A stretch of 64,000 nt of DNA from Rhodococcus sp. 1163 (GTDB taxonomy: Bacteria > Actinomycetota > Actinomycetes > Mycobacteriales > Mycobacteriaceae): positions 1 to 64,000 of the forward strand of contig NZ_MKKX01000003.1 of assembly GCF_002091985.1 (NCBI RefSeq). Reading direction: 5' to 3'. A program made the translations under genes and the position numbers. Below the pieces are notes generated by a model. That model worked only from the letters and a program-made list of their open reading frames with translations. It was not told the DNA's origin and ran no database searches. Position 1 is the first letter of the stretch; each line of letters opens with the position of its first letter. This document shows, one piece after another, positions 27,192 to 38,104 of the stretch.

Positions 27192-28934
27192 ATGACGGTC
27201 GATCCGAATTCGGCGGGCGGTGGGTTGCCGTCGACGCCTGCAGAGAAGGCGAAGGCAGCCAAAGCCGTCGCACTCGAAGCAGCCCGAATCGCTCGCGAGG
27301 CTGCCGCAGCAGCGGATGCCGCCGAAAAGGAAGCGATCGACGCGGAGGCAGCAGCAGGCGCGACCGGGACATCCCCGTCGGGGGGCGTGACCTCCTCGAT
27401 CGCGGCGGGCTACGCATCGCACGGCGCAGTGCTCGAGCTGGGATCGGTGATGCTCGACGGCGTCAGCGACCCGTCCGCTCGCATCGCGATTCCTCTGGCG
27501 ACACTCAATCGTCATGGCCTTGTCGCCGGCGCCACGGGTACCGGCAAGACGAAGACCCTTCAGGGCATCGCCGAACAGCTCTCCGCCGCGGGAGTTCCAG
27601 TGGTGATGGCCGACGTGAAAGGTGATCTCTCGGGATTGTCGGCACCGGGAGCAGACAACGAGAAGATACGCAGCCGTGCCGTCGACTGCGGGGAATCGGA
27701 CTGGATACCCACCGGCTACCCCGTGGAGTTCCTCTCCCTCGGAACCGGTGGCATCGGTGTCCCGGTCCGTGCAACGATCACAGCTTTCGGGCCGATCTTG
27801 CTCAGTAAAGTGCTGGAACTGAACAAGACTCAGGAGTCCACCCTGGGGCTCATTTTTCACTGGGCCGACAAACAGGGGTTGGCGCTGCTCGATCTCAAGG
27901 ATCTGCGATCGGTCATCACACACCTCACCTCGGCCGAAGGCAAGGCCGATCTGAAGGGCATCGGTGGAGTCTCGACGGCGACTGCCGGAGTCATCCTGCG
28001 CGAGCTCGTCAATCTCGAGGCCGACGGCGGCGACACCTTCTTCGGTGAACCCGAACTTCAGACCGAGGACCTGCTGCGTGTCGACGGCGACGGCAAAGGG
28101 ATTGTGACCCTGTTCGAACTGGGTGCCCAGGCGTCGCGACCGGTCATGTTCTCCACATTTTTGATGTGGGTTCTCGCCGACTTGTTCCAGACGTTGCCCG
28201 AAGTGGGGGACATCGACAAGCCCAAACTGGTCTTTATTTTCGACGAGGCGCACCTGCTGTTTGCCGACGCGTCCAAGGCGTTCCTCGAACAGGTCGAACA
28301 GACCGTCAAGCTGATCAGATCCAAGGGTGTCGGCGTGATCTTCTGCACCCAACTACCGACGGACATTCCCAACGAGGTCCTGTCTCAGCTCGGGGCACGA
28401 ATTCAGCATGCGTTGCGCGCGTTCACACCAGACGATCAGAAGGCTTTGAACAAGACTGTCCGGACCTATCCCACCACCGACGTCTACGACCTCGAGAAGG
28501 CCCTCACTTCACTCGGTACCGGCGAAGCGATTGTGACTGTGCTTTCCGAGAAAGGTGCCCCGACGCCGGTGGCATGGACAAAGATTCGTCCACCGCGTTC
28601 ACTGATGGACACTATCGGCAACGACGCGATCTCGGCCTCCGCCGCAGCCAGCACGCTGAGCTCGAAATACGGTGCGACGATCGACCGCGACTCCGCCTAC
28701 GAACGCTTGCAAGCGCGCGTGTCCGACGCCCCGAACACGGACCCGGTCCTGGACATACCGCCGCTCCCGGTGGACCTACCGGACTTGCCGCGCGTGGAAC
28801 CGCAAGGGCCGTCGGCTGCCGAGCGCATCATGGACAATCCGGCGGTGAAGAGCTTCCTACGATCTGCGGCGTCCGCGGCAGGCCGCGAGATATCGCGGAG
28901 CATCTTCGGTACCGGGCGGCGGCGTAAGCGCTGA
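27192..28934 (+). CDS. HerA-like ATPase (DUF853)
   Basis: 580 residues from the ATG at 27192, with AAGGAGG at 27178-27184. An Ala/Glu-rich helical N-terminus (residues 15-60) leads to a HerA/FtsK-like P-loop ATPase. Walker A is [13 protein letters not shown] and Walker B is [20 protein letters not shown] and an Arg finger region follow. The family is widespread but its role is poorly known; a DNA-translocating or repair function is assumed by analogy to HerA. The Rv2510c counterpart is likewise flanked by orn and a CmrA-type reductase. Confidence 0.85.
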   Translation: MTVDPNSAGGGLPSTPAEKAKAAKAVALEAARIAREAAAAADAAEKEAIDAEAAAGATGTSPSGGVTSSIAAGYASHGAVLELGSVMLDGVSDPSARIAIPLATLNRHGLVAGATGTGKTKTLQGIAEQLSAAGVPVVMADVKGDLSGLSAPGADNEKIRSRAVDCGESDWIPTGYPVEFLSLGTGGIGVPVRATITAFGPILLSKVLELNKTQESTLGLIFHWADKQGLALLDLKDLRSVITHLTSAEGKADLKGIGGVSTATAGVILRELVNLEADGGDTFFGEPELQTEDLLRVDGDGKGIVTLFELGAQASRPVMFSTFLMWVLADLFQTLPEVGDIDKPKLVFIFDEAHLLFADASKAFLEQVEQTVKLIRSKGVGVIFCTQLPTDIPNEVLSQLGARIQHALRAFTPDDQKALNKTVRTYPTTDVYDLEKALTSLGTGEAIVTVLSEKGAPTPVAWTKIRPPRSLMDTIGNDAISASAAASTLSSKYGATIDRDSAYERLQARVSDAPNTDPVLDIPPLPVDLPDLPRVEPQGPSAAERIMDNPAVKSFLRSAASAAGREISRSIFGTGRRRKR

Positions 28935-28962
28935 CGTCCGGCATCGTTGTCGGCGCTGCCCT

Positions 28963-29766
28963 CTACCCGCCGAGCTTCTTGTAGAAGCCTCCGATGATCG
29001 GAGCGGAAATAGCACGAGGGCTGTATTGGCCTGCAACGGACATGGCCTTGCTGAGGACTCCCGGCACTACGCGCATTTTGTTCGTGGCGAGCGAATCGAG
29101 CGACAACTTCGCGGTGTAGGTGCTGTCGATCCACAGGAAATCCGGGACGAGCTTGTCGACGATGGACGCGTCGGCGGGATCGGGTGTTTCGGTGCGGACG
29201 GGTCCGGGGGCCAGAAGCGTGACGTGCACTCCGCTGTCCTTGAGTTCGAGGCGCAGGGATTCGGAGAACGTGTTGACGAAGGCCTTCGAGGCCGCATAGG
29301 TGGCGTTGTTCGGTATTGCCATGTTGCCCGCGGCTGAACCGGTCATGAGAATCCCGCCGCTTCCGCGCGCGATCATTCCGGGCAGGACGGCGAGCGTAAG
29401 ATCATGCACCGCAACGGTGTTGAGCTCGACCTGATCGCGCTCGTACTGAGGGTCCAGCTGCGCAAGAGGGCCGAATGTCGCTATTCCTGCGTTGTTGCAC
29501 AGGATGCTGATCGGCCGTCCGGACAGCTCGGTCGACAGGGACGCACGAGCAACACGATCCGCGAGATCGACGACGCGAACCTCGACCGTCACGCCGTGAT
29601 CGGCGCGAAGTTTCGTTGCGAGGGCTTCGAGCAACTCACCCCGACGAGCAACGACGACAAGCGAGTGCCCTCGCCTCGCCAACTCGGTGGCCAGGGCCTC
29701 TCCGATTCCGGAGGAGGCGCCGGTGACGACGGCGCGGGCATCAGGGGAAGGACTGGGCAGGCTCAC
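28963..29766 (-). CDS. cmrA: Short-chain reductase, CmrA-type (mycolate ketone reductase)
   Basis: 267 residues of the classical SDR fold: TGASSGIG at 15-22 for NADPH, NNAG near 90, and the catalytic Tyr-Lys in YAASKAF near 163. In mycobacteria, Rv2509 in this position reduces the beta-keto group of newly condensed mycolates, the last step of mycolic acid synthesis. The assignment rests on conserved order (orn, HerA-like ATPase, this gene) and on family resemblance. It sits 36 bases after fadH on the same strand and could be cotranscribed with it. Confidence 0.75.
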   Translation of the reverse strand: MSLPSPSPDARAVVTGASSGIGEALATELARRGHSLVVVARRGELLEALATKLRADHGVTVEVRVVDLADRVARASLSTELSGRPISILCNNAGIATFGPLAQLDPQYERDQVELNTVAVHDLTLAVLPGMIARGSGGILMTGSAAGNMAIPNNATYAASKAFVNTFSESLRLELKDSGVHVTLLAPGPVRTETPDPADASIVDKLVPDFLWIDSTYTAKLSLDSLATNKMRVVPGVLSKAMSVAGQYSPRAISAPIIGGFYKKLGG

Positions 29767-29802
29767 GGTGAGACAGGCTAGCGCAGCGACGTCCTCGCCC
29801 GA

Positions 29803-32363
<2,561 letters not shown>

Positions 32364-32391
32364 GCAGCAAAGTATGTATGCAACGAAGTGC

Positions 32392-32411
32392 TTATGCAAC
32401 TAGGTGCATAA
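32392..32411. promoter_or_regulatory. Palindromic operator for the PadR regulator
   Basis: TTATGCA and TGCATAA flank six bases. TATGCAAC occurs here (32393-32400) and again at 32377-32384, a direct copy one and a half helical turns away. The site lies 29 to 48 bases before the PadR start, as expected for autoregulation, and could also affect the divergent transporter gene starting at 32495. Confidence 0.65.
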
Positions 32412-32494
32412 CGGGCGCTCTCGGTCGGAAGTCGCACGTCGACTCGATACCCGAGTGGGACGCCCGACGAGGATTGCTCGCCTAGGCTTCCGCT

Positions 32495-33817
32495 ATGAGT
32501 GAACAGGCGAATGCCGCCGTCGTCGGCGTCGCGACGACCCAAAAGCAGGTATTCGCCTGGGGGATATGGGATTGGGGATCGGCCGCGTTCAATGCCGTGA
32601 TCCTGACCTTCGTGTTCTCGGTCTACCTGACCGACGCGGTCGGCGATGACTTGCCGGGTTCCATTTCGGCGACGTCGTGGTTCAGTTGGTCGATCGGCCT
32701 GGCTGGGGTCGTCATTGCCGTCCTGGCCCCGATCTCCGGGCAGCGGTTCGACGCCCGAGGGCGAAGAAAGCGGTCCCTCGGAATCCTGACAGGTCTGACC
32801 GTCCTCAGCATGGTGGGCCTGTTCTTCGTGAAGGACGACTACCACTATCTGTGGCTCGGTTTGGTACTGCTGGCTTTCGGTTCGATTCTCTTCGAACTTG
32901 CCAGCGTTCCGTACAACTCGATGCTTCGCCAGGTCTCGACGCCGCAGAACATCGGCCGGGTCTCCGGATTCGGTTGGTCCATGGGTTATTTCGGTGGCAT
33001 CGTGCTGCTGCTGATCTGCTACTTCGGTTTCATCACCGGCGACGGAGACACTCGAGGACTGTTCGGTCTGACGACCGACGGCGGGCTGAACATCCGTTTC
33101 GTTGCCCTTCTTGCGGCCGTATGGTTCGCCGTATCGGCCATTCCGGTTTTCCTGGCGGTGCCGGAACTGCCGCCGACGGGTGCAGATCCGGACGCCGCCA
33201 AGGCAGGAATTGCCGAGTCCTACAAGGTGCTGTTTCGGGATCTCGGCGAACTGTGGACGGTGGATCGGCGCAGTGTCTATTTTCTTGCCGCAAGTGCGTT
33301 GTTCCGGGACGGTCTGGCCGGGGTCTTCACCTTCGGTGCGGTTCTCGCAGTGAGCGTGTACGGCATCGGGACGGCCGATGTGTTGTTGTTCGGCGTCGCG
33401 GCCAACGTGGTCGCCGGACTCGGGGCGATCAGTGCTGGACGGTTCGACGACAGGGTAGGCCCGAAAACGGTCATCGTCGTCTCGCTCGCGTCGATGATCT
33501 TCGCGGGCGTCGTGCTGCTCTTCGTGTCCGGGCCATTGATGTTCTGGGTTTTCGGTCTCGTCCTGTGCCTGTTCGTCGGACCAGCGCAGTCTTCCTCCCG
33601 CACATACCTGGCGCGACTGGCCCCGCCAGGGCGGGAAGGACAATTCTTCGGCCTCTACGCTACGACGGGCCGAGCAGTGTCGTTCCTTGCGCCGACCTTG
33701 TTCGGACTCTTCGTATGGCTATTCGACTCGGACCGTGCGGGGATCGGTGGTCTGCTCGTGGTTCTCGCGCTCGGCCTCGGGGCGCTACTGGCAGTGAAGG
33801 CGCCGGACAAGGTCTAA
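32495..33817 (+). CDS. UMF1/Atg22-type major facilitator transporter
   Basis: 440 residues with about 12 hydrophobic segments. WGIWDWGSAAFNAVI at residue 22 onward, RFDARGRRK between helices 2 and 3, and LASVPYNSML in helix 4 mark the UMF1 (Atg22-like) group. These are presumed permeases; amino acids are one proposed substrate. Divergent from the PadR operon. Its stop overlaps the stop of the convergent hydrolase by four bases. Confidence 0.85.
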   Translation: MSEQANAAVVGVATTQKQVFAWGIWDWGSAAFNAVILTFVFSVYLTDAVGDDLPGSISATSWFSWSIGLAGVVIAVLAPISGQRFDARGRRKRSLGILTGLTVLSMVGLFFVKDDYHYLWLGLVLLAFGSILFELASVPYNSMLRQVSTPQNIGRVSGFGWSMGYFGGIVLLLICYFGFITGDGDTRGLFGLTTDGGLNIRFVALLAAVWFAVSAIPVFLAVPELPPTGADPDAAKAGIAESYKVLFRDLGELWTVDRRSVYFLAASALFRDGLAGVFTFGAVLAVSVYGIGTADVLLFGVAANVVAGLGAISAGRFDDRVGPKTVIVVSLASMIFAGVVLLFVSGPLMFWVFGLVLCLFVGPAQSSSRTYLARLAPPGREGQFFGLYATTGRAVSFLAPTLFGLFVWLFDSDRAGIGGLLVVLALGLGALLAVKAPDKV

Positions 33818-34638
33818 CTAGAGACGATGCGTGCACGGATCTCGTCCGCGAGCCGCTCGGGAGCTTCCTCGGGTACCCAGTGCGAGATGCCGTCCAGTTC
33901 GACGAAGGTGTAGTCGGCGTCGACGAACTCTGCGCAACGTTCCGCCGCGGCGCGGCCGATCGCAGAATCGTGATTGCTCCACACATATGTGGTGGGGACC
34001 TGGACGGATTCGAGACGACCGAAGTCGCTCGTCATCGCGCGGTACCAATTGAGGGCTGCAGTCAGAGCGCCCGGTCCGCTGAGGTGCTCGACATAGCTGT
34101 CGACAGCACAGCTGCTGCCGAACATGGCACGCAATCGAGCGGCGTCGTGCTCCAGGAGTACTTGTTCGGCTTTTCCCTCGATGCGAAGCAATTGCATATA
34201 GCTCGAGCGCGCCTTCTGATCCTCGTCTTCGCGCAGAGCCCAACCGAACGCGGCCGTGTGCGGCACCGAGACCGCAGTGAGGGAACGTACGCGCTCGGGA
34301 TGTCGGGCGGCCAGCTGCCATGCCACGGCCGCACCCCAGTCGTGGCCGACGATGTGTGCCGACTCGAGATCGACCGCGTCGAGCAACCCGAGAACATCGG
34401 CGACAAGTTTGTCCGAGGTGTATTCCGCGACATCCGACGGCCTCGCTCCGGGGGAGTACCCGCGCTGGTCGGGGGCGAGTGTCCGGATGCCAGCGGTGTG
34501 CAGGCGAGGGGTTACCTCTTTCCAGGAGAGCGATGACTGCGGAAACCCATGCAGCAGGACGACAGGTGTTCCATCGTCGGGACCCTCGACCCGGACGTCG
34601 AAGACGAGGTCGTCGATCGTGATGGTCTCCATGGTCAT
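33814..34638 (-). CDS. Alpha/beta hydrolase (epoxide hydrolase-like)
   Basis: 274 residues from the ATG at 34638, which has GGAAGG ahead and overlaps the stop of the upstream TetR gene as ATGA. It shows LLHGFPQSSLSWK (oxyanion HG), DQRGYSPGARP, VGHDWGAAVAWQLAA with the Asp nucleophile, and GISHWVPEEAPE with the catalytic His. The Asp nucleophile in GHDWG fits epoxide hydrolases or haloalkane dehalogenases rather than esterases. Substrate unknown. Confidence 0.82.
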   Translation of the reverse strand: MTMETITIDDLVFDVRVEGPDDGTPVVLLHGFPQSSLSWKEVTPRLHTAGIRTLAPDQRGYSPGARPSDVAEYTSDKLVADVLGLLDAVDLESAHIVGHDWGAAVAWQLAARHPERVRSLTAVSVPHTAAFGWALREDEDQKARSSYMQLLRIEGKAEQVLLEHDAARLRAMFGSSCAVDSYVEHLSGPGALTAALNWYRAMTSDFGRLESVQVPTTYVWSNHDSAIGRAAAERCAEFVDADYTFVELDGISHWVPEEAPERLADEIRARIVSS

Positions 34639-35357
34639 CGGTTTCCTTCCGCTCGGTGTCGCGGATTCCACGATCCCATGCCGAGCACGATGAGCCGGAC
34701 TTGCTGCTCGGTGCGGCGCACCAGTTCTTGTTCTTTCTGGCTGCCTGGGCGGTCGATCTCCAACAGGCCTACCGTCGCGGTCAACATAGTGGAGACGATA
34801 AGGTCCGCGGCCATCTCCAAGTCGGCAACATCCCAGGTCGAAAGACCTGGCATGCGGGCGAGGTCGACGGTCAGCTCGCTGACGAACATCCGCAGTTCGG
34901 TCGCGAATGCTTGTCGTACTGCGGTGACGCCGCCGTATCGTTCGCGCGAGAGGAACCGGAACTGCTCCTCGTGGCTGCGCATCTGCCTAACCAGGATCGC
35001 GAACGACTCGGCCGCATTCTTGACGCTCGGATCCTTCCGCGCATCGCGCAACATCTGTCGCAGCATTCGCATCGAATCCTCTACCAGGGCGACACCCAAA
35101 TCGTCCATCGATGCGAAGTGGCGATAGAACGCAGTCGGAACGATCCCCGCAGATCGAGCAACCTCACGCAGACTCACGCTTGCGAAGGAGCGATCTCTCA
35201 GCAGTTCGAGAGTGCCGTCCATGAGCGCCTGCTTGGTGCGTTCCTTGCGTTCGGCTCGGGTGCCCGGTTCCGTCACGGGTTCGAGTTTATGACTGTCCAC
35301 TGAGCGAGTACTCCCGGTCCTGAGCTCGACTGGCGCGGTAGCTGTGATGTACGTCAT
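34635..35357 (-). CDS. TetR family regulator next to the desaturase operon
   Basis: 240 residues; a shorter start at a GTG in VDSHKLEP is possible. The DNA-binding domain (about 35-85) includes ASVSLREVARSAGIVPTAFY, and RERTKQALMDGTLELL before it is typical of fatty-acid regulators such as FabR/DesT. The gene is divergent from the ferredoxin reductase-desaturase operon and shares a palindrome with it, so it probably represses desaturation in response to acyl-CoA. This is inference by family and position. Confidence 0.8.
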   Translation of the reverse strand: MTYITATAPVELRTGSTRSVDSHKLEPVTEPGTRAERKERTKQALMDGTLELLRDRSFASVSLREVARSAGIVPTAFYRHFASMDDLGVALVEDSMRMLRQMLRDARKDPSVKNAAESFAILVRQMRSHEEQFRFLSRERYGGVTAVRQAFATELRMFVSELTVDLARMPGLSTWDVADLEMAADLIVSTMLTATVGLLEIDRPGSQKEQELVRRTEQQVRLIVLGMGSWNPRHRAEGNR

Positions 35358-35362
35358 ATCTT

Positions 35363-35384
35363 TGACGGTTTGTTCGTGCCGTCA
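35363..35384. promoter_or_regulatory. Inverted repeat between TetR gene and desaturase operon
   Basis: TGACGG and CCGTCA flank ten bases immediately upstream of the TetR start (35357) and about 100 bases before the divergent reductase. It is the best candidate operator in the shared gap. Further TGACG-like half sites lie at 35388-35396. Confidence 0.55.
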
Positions 35385-35486
35385 CATTGACGTTGACAGC
35401 TCGGGGTGCGGATCTGCCACACTGATTCTAGTGCACAGCCGTACACTGAAACGGTTCCGCCGTTTCGACCGCTATCGGGAGGCGAG

Positions 35487-36599
35487 ATGACACTTCATCA
35501 GAAATCGCGAAGACCGCGACTGCCGGGCACCTTCTCTCTGTTGTCCTTGTTCGAGGCGATGGCGACACCGCACGCCCTCGATCGCTATCTCGAACTGGTC
35601 GACCCGATGACCACGGTCCGCGATCTTCGAGCTGAAATCACCGCGGTACATCGCTCCACCCGTGACACAGTGACCTTGACGATGCGCCCGACGCAGCAAT
35701 GGCGTGGGTTCGAGGCAGGTCAATTCGTGCAGGTCGGGGTCGTCATCGACGGTGTCCGCCACACTCGCTGCTACTCGCCGAGCTGCTCCCAGTATCGCGA
35801 TGACGGTCGAATCGAACTGACTGTGAAGGCGCATCCGGAGGGGCTGGTTTCCCAGTATCTGCATTCGAACGCGCGTGAGGGGCTGGTTGTCAGTCTTTCT
35901 CAGGCGGACGGGACATTTCATCTCCCGCGGCCTCGGCCGGCCGGCGTGCTTCTCATCAGCGGCGGCAGCGGAATCACCCCCGTGCTGTCGATGTTGAGGA
36001 CGCTGCTGGACGAGGGGTACAGCGGCGACCTCACCTTTTTGCACTACGCGTACACCGAAAGCGACGTCTCTCATCGACGTGAACTCGACGCCATTGCAGC
36101 AGCACACGAGAACATTGGCATCGTGTTCGCTTACACCGATCAGGAGCAAGGCGGCGATCTGAACGGCTTCTTCGGCGCCGAGCACCTCAGATCCGCCGCA
36201 CCGTGGTACGCCGGCGCCGAGACGTACATGTGCGGCCCGCCCGGACTGATGCGTGGCGTCGAAAACGTGTATGCCGACCTGGGTCTCACCGAACGCCTCC
36301 ACCTCGAAGAATTTGCGCCACCCTTGGCCGTCGTCACCGGCGACGTCGGAGGCGAGGTGTCCTTCACCGAGAGCGGCAAGGTCGGTGACAACTCCGGTCT
36401 GACACTGCTCGAGCAGGCCGAAGAGGTGGGCCTGACCCCCGCATACGGATGTCGGATGGGGATTTGCTTCACCTGCACCTCGGTCAAGACATCCGGATGT
36501 ACCCAGAACATCAAAACCGGTGAGACGGACAGTGAACCGGACAAGAAGATCCAGCTGTGCGTCTCGGTGCCAGTCGGTGATGTCGCCATCGAGATCTGA
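35487..36599 (+). CDS. Ferredoxin reductase of the acyl-CoA desaturase system (Rv3230c-like)
   Basis: 370 residues from the ATG at 35487 (preceded by GGGAGGCGAG). An FAD/NADPH reductase module (about 45-270; RCYSPSCSQ, ISGGSGITPVLSM, MCGPPGLM) is followed by a C-terminal plant-type 2Fe-2S ferredoxin domain. Its ligands are in CRMGICFTCTS and a distal Cys near QLCVSVP. It passes electrons from NADPH to the diiron desaturase encoded next. In M. tuberculosis the same pair (Rv3230c, DesA3) makes oleoyl-CoA. Confidence 0.9.
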   Translation: MTLHQKSRRPRLPGTFSLLSLFEAMATPHALDRYLELVDPMTTVRDLRAEITAVHRSTRDTVTLTMRPTQQWRGFEAGQFVQVGVVIDGVRHTRCYSPSCSQYRDDGRIELTVKAHPEGLVSQYLHSNAREGLVVSLSQADGTFHLPRPRPAGVLLISGGSGITPVLSMLRTLLDEGYSGDLTFLHYAYTESDVSHRRELDAIAAAHENIGIVFAYTDQEQGGDLNGFFGAEHLRSAAPWYAGAETYMCGPPGLMRGVENVYADLGLTERLHLEEFAPPLAVVTGDVGGEVSFTESGKVGDNSGLTLLEQAEEVGLTPAYGCRMGICFTCTSVKTSGCTQNIKTGETDSEPDKKIQLCVSVPVGDVAIEI

Positions 36600-36650
36600 G
36601 CTGTTCACCGCGCATGCCGCTACACATCGATCCGAAACGGAGAGTGTTCA

Positions 36651-37835
36651 ATGTTCGGAATTCCATCACCATCGTTGTCCCTGTTGCCATTCATGAGTAC
36701 TTCGGACTCGCCCCACCAGCAACCCGTGCCCACAACGCTCTCCTACGCACAAGTCCAAGAGCTCGGCCGCGAGCTGGACGAGATGCGAGCTCGCACCGTC
36801 GCGAAGCTCGGTAGCGAGGACCGGGAGTACATCTACAAGGTCATCAAGGCGCAGCGCGGGCTCGAAATCACTGGCCGCGCCCTGATGTATCTACCGTTCC
36901 TGCCGCCGGCATGGCTGGCCGGAGTCGGTGCACTGGGGCTGTCGAAGATTCTCGACAACATGGAGATCGGGCACAACGTCATGCACGGTCAGTACGACTG
37001 GATGCGTGAGCCGGAGTTCAACTCACAGGTCTTCGAATGGGACACGGTATGCCCGGCCGATCAGTGGAAGCACTCGCACAACTACATGCACCACACCTTC
37101 ACCAATATCGTCGGCAAGGACCGCGATATCGGATACAGCCTGCTTCGCATGGACGAGGGGCAGAAGTGGAATCCGTACTATCTCGGTAACCCGGTGTATG
37201 CGTTCTTCCTGATGCTGCTCTTCGAATGGGGCGTGATGCTCCACGATCTGGAGATCGAGAACGTTGTCCAGGGCAAGCGCAAGTGGCACGACGTCAAGCC
37301 CTTGCTTGCGGGCATGTGGCGTAAAGCGGGCAAACAGGTCCTCAAGGACTACGTCATCTTCCCAGCGCTGAGCGGGCCATTCTTTGCCTCCACGGTCGTG
37401 GGCAACCTCGGGGCGAACCTGATGCGGAACCTGTGGACCTACTCGATCATCTTCTGTGGACACTTTCCCACCGGGGTACAGACCTTCACCGAGGACGAGA
37501 CGTCCGACGAGTCGCAGGGTGAGTGGTACGTCCGTCAGATGCTCGGGTCCGCGAACATCGAGGGCAGTCCGCTGTTCCACATCATGTCCGGCAATCTGTC
37601 GCACCAGATCGAGCACCACCTTTTCCCCGATCTACCTGCGCACCGATACCCGGAGTTGGCCCCGGAGGTCGAAGCGCTCTGCGAAAAGTACGGACTCCCG
37701 TACAACTCCGGTGGGTTCTTCAACCAGATCGGGTCCGTCTGGGGCAAGATTTTCAAGCTCGCTCTGCCCAATTCACTCACCGGTTCGAAACCGACAGTCG
37801 GTGTTATCGTCGAGCGCAAGAAGGTCGCTGCATAG
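36651..37835 (+). CDS. desA3: Stearoyl-CoA delta-9 desaturase, DesA3-like
   Basis: 394 residues from the ATG at 36651, which has GGAGAG seven bases ahead; the ATG at 36693 lacks one. It is a membrane fatty-acid desaturase with three His boxes: GHNVMHGQYD, KHSHNYMHHTF and LSHQIEHHLFP. Two hydrophobic hairpins (about 70-105 and 185-280) anchor it in the membrane. It inserts a double bond in acyl-CoA, using the reductase encoded just upstream. A small gene overlaps its stop codon. Confidence 0.9.
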   Translation: MFGIPSPSLSLLPFMSTSDSPHQQPVPTTLSYAQVQELGRELDEMRARTVAKLGSEDREYIYKVIKAQRGLEITGRALMYLPFLPPAWLAGVGALGLSKILDNMEIGHNVMHGQYDWMREPEFNSQVFEWDTVCPADQWKHSHNYMHHTFTNIVGKDRDIGYSLLRMDEGQKWNPYYLGNPVYAFFLMLLFEWGVMLHDLEIENVVQGKRKWHDVKPLLAGMWRKAGKQVLKDYVIFPALSGPFFASTVVGNLGANLMRNLWTYSIIFCGHFPTGVQTFTEDETSDESQGEWYVRQMLGSANIEGSPLFHIMSGNLSHQIEHHLFPDLPAHRYPELAPEVEALCEKYGLPYNSGGFFNQIGSVWGKIFKLALPNSLTGSKPTVGVIVERKKVAA

Positions 37836-38104
37836 TGACCGGAGTCGAATCTCGACCGAATCAGGGGTGGCCAGAGGTGGTAGGGAAGTTCGAGCGCAAC
37901 AAGGACACAGTTCAAGAATTGACGGAGTCCGCAGCCACGCACGTCGGCAAGATCGCGGTCATCATCGCCGGGGCAGTGCGCGATGTGACTCGCGAGATCG
38001 GCGACTGGGTATCCGACGGTGTCGAAATGCGTGAGGCTGCACGCAAGGCCCGAGATGATTCACCGGGCGGCACCGTCATCAACGGAGAGTTCGAGAGCCG
38101 CTGA
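37835..38104 (+). CDS. Small protein coupled to the desaturase
   Basis: 89 residues from a GTG whose first base is the last base of the desaturase stop (TAGTG), so translation is likely coupled. The sequence is charged at both ends with a weakly amphipathic or hydrophobic segment (GKIAVIIAGAVRDVTREIGDW, about 38-58). There are no Cys and no recognised domain. Its position suggests an accessory role in the desaturase system, for example a membrane-attached stabiliser. The end overlaps the convergent transporter gene by 26 bases. Confidence 0.7.
   Translation: MTGVESRPNQGWPEVVGKFERNKDTVQELTESAATHVGKIAVIIAGAVRDVTREIGDWVSDGVEMREAARKARDDSPGGTVINGEFESR

Noticed and set aside
26502-28352. One long minus-strand open frame of 616 codons
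   Set aside because: Only its last 200 codons are a gene (orn). The rest is the complement of the HerA-like ATPase gene, which has its own ribosome-binding site and Walker motifs.
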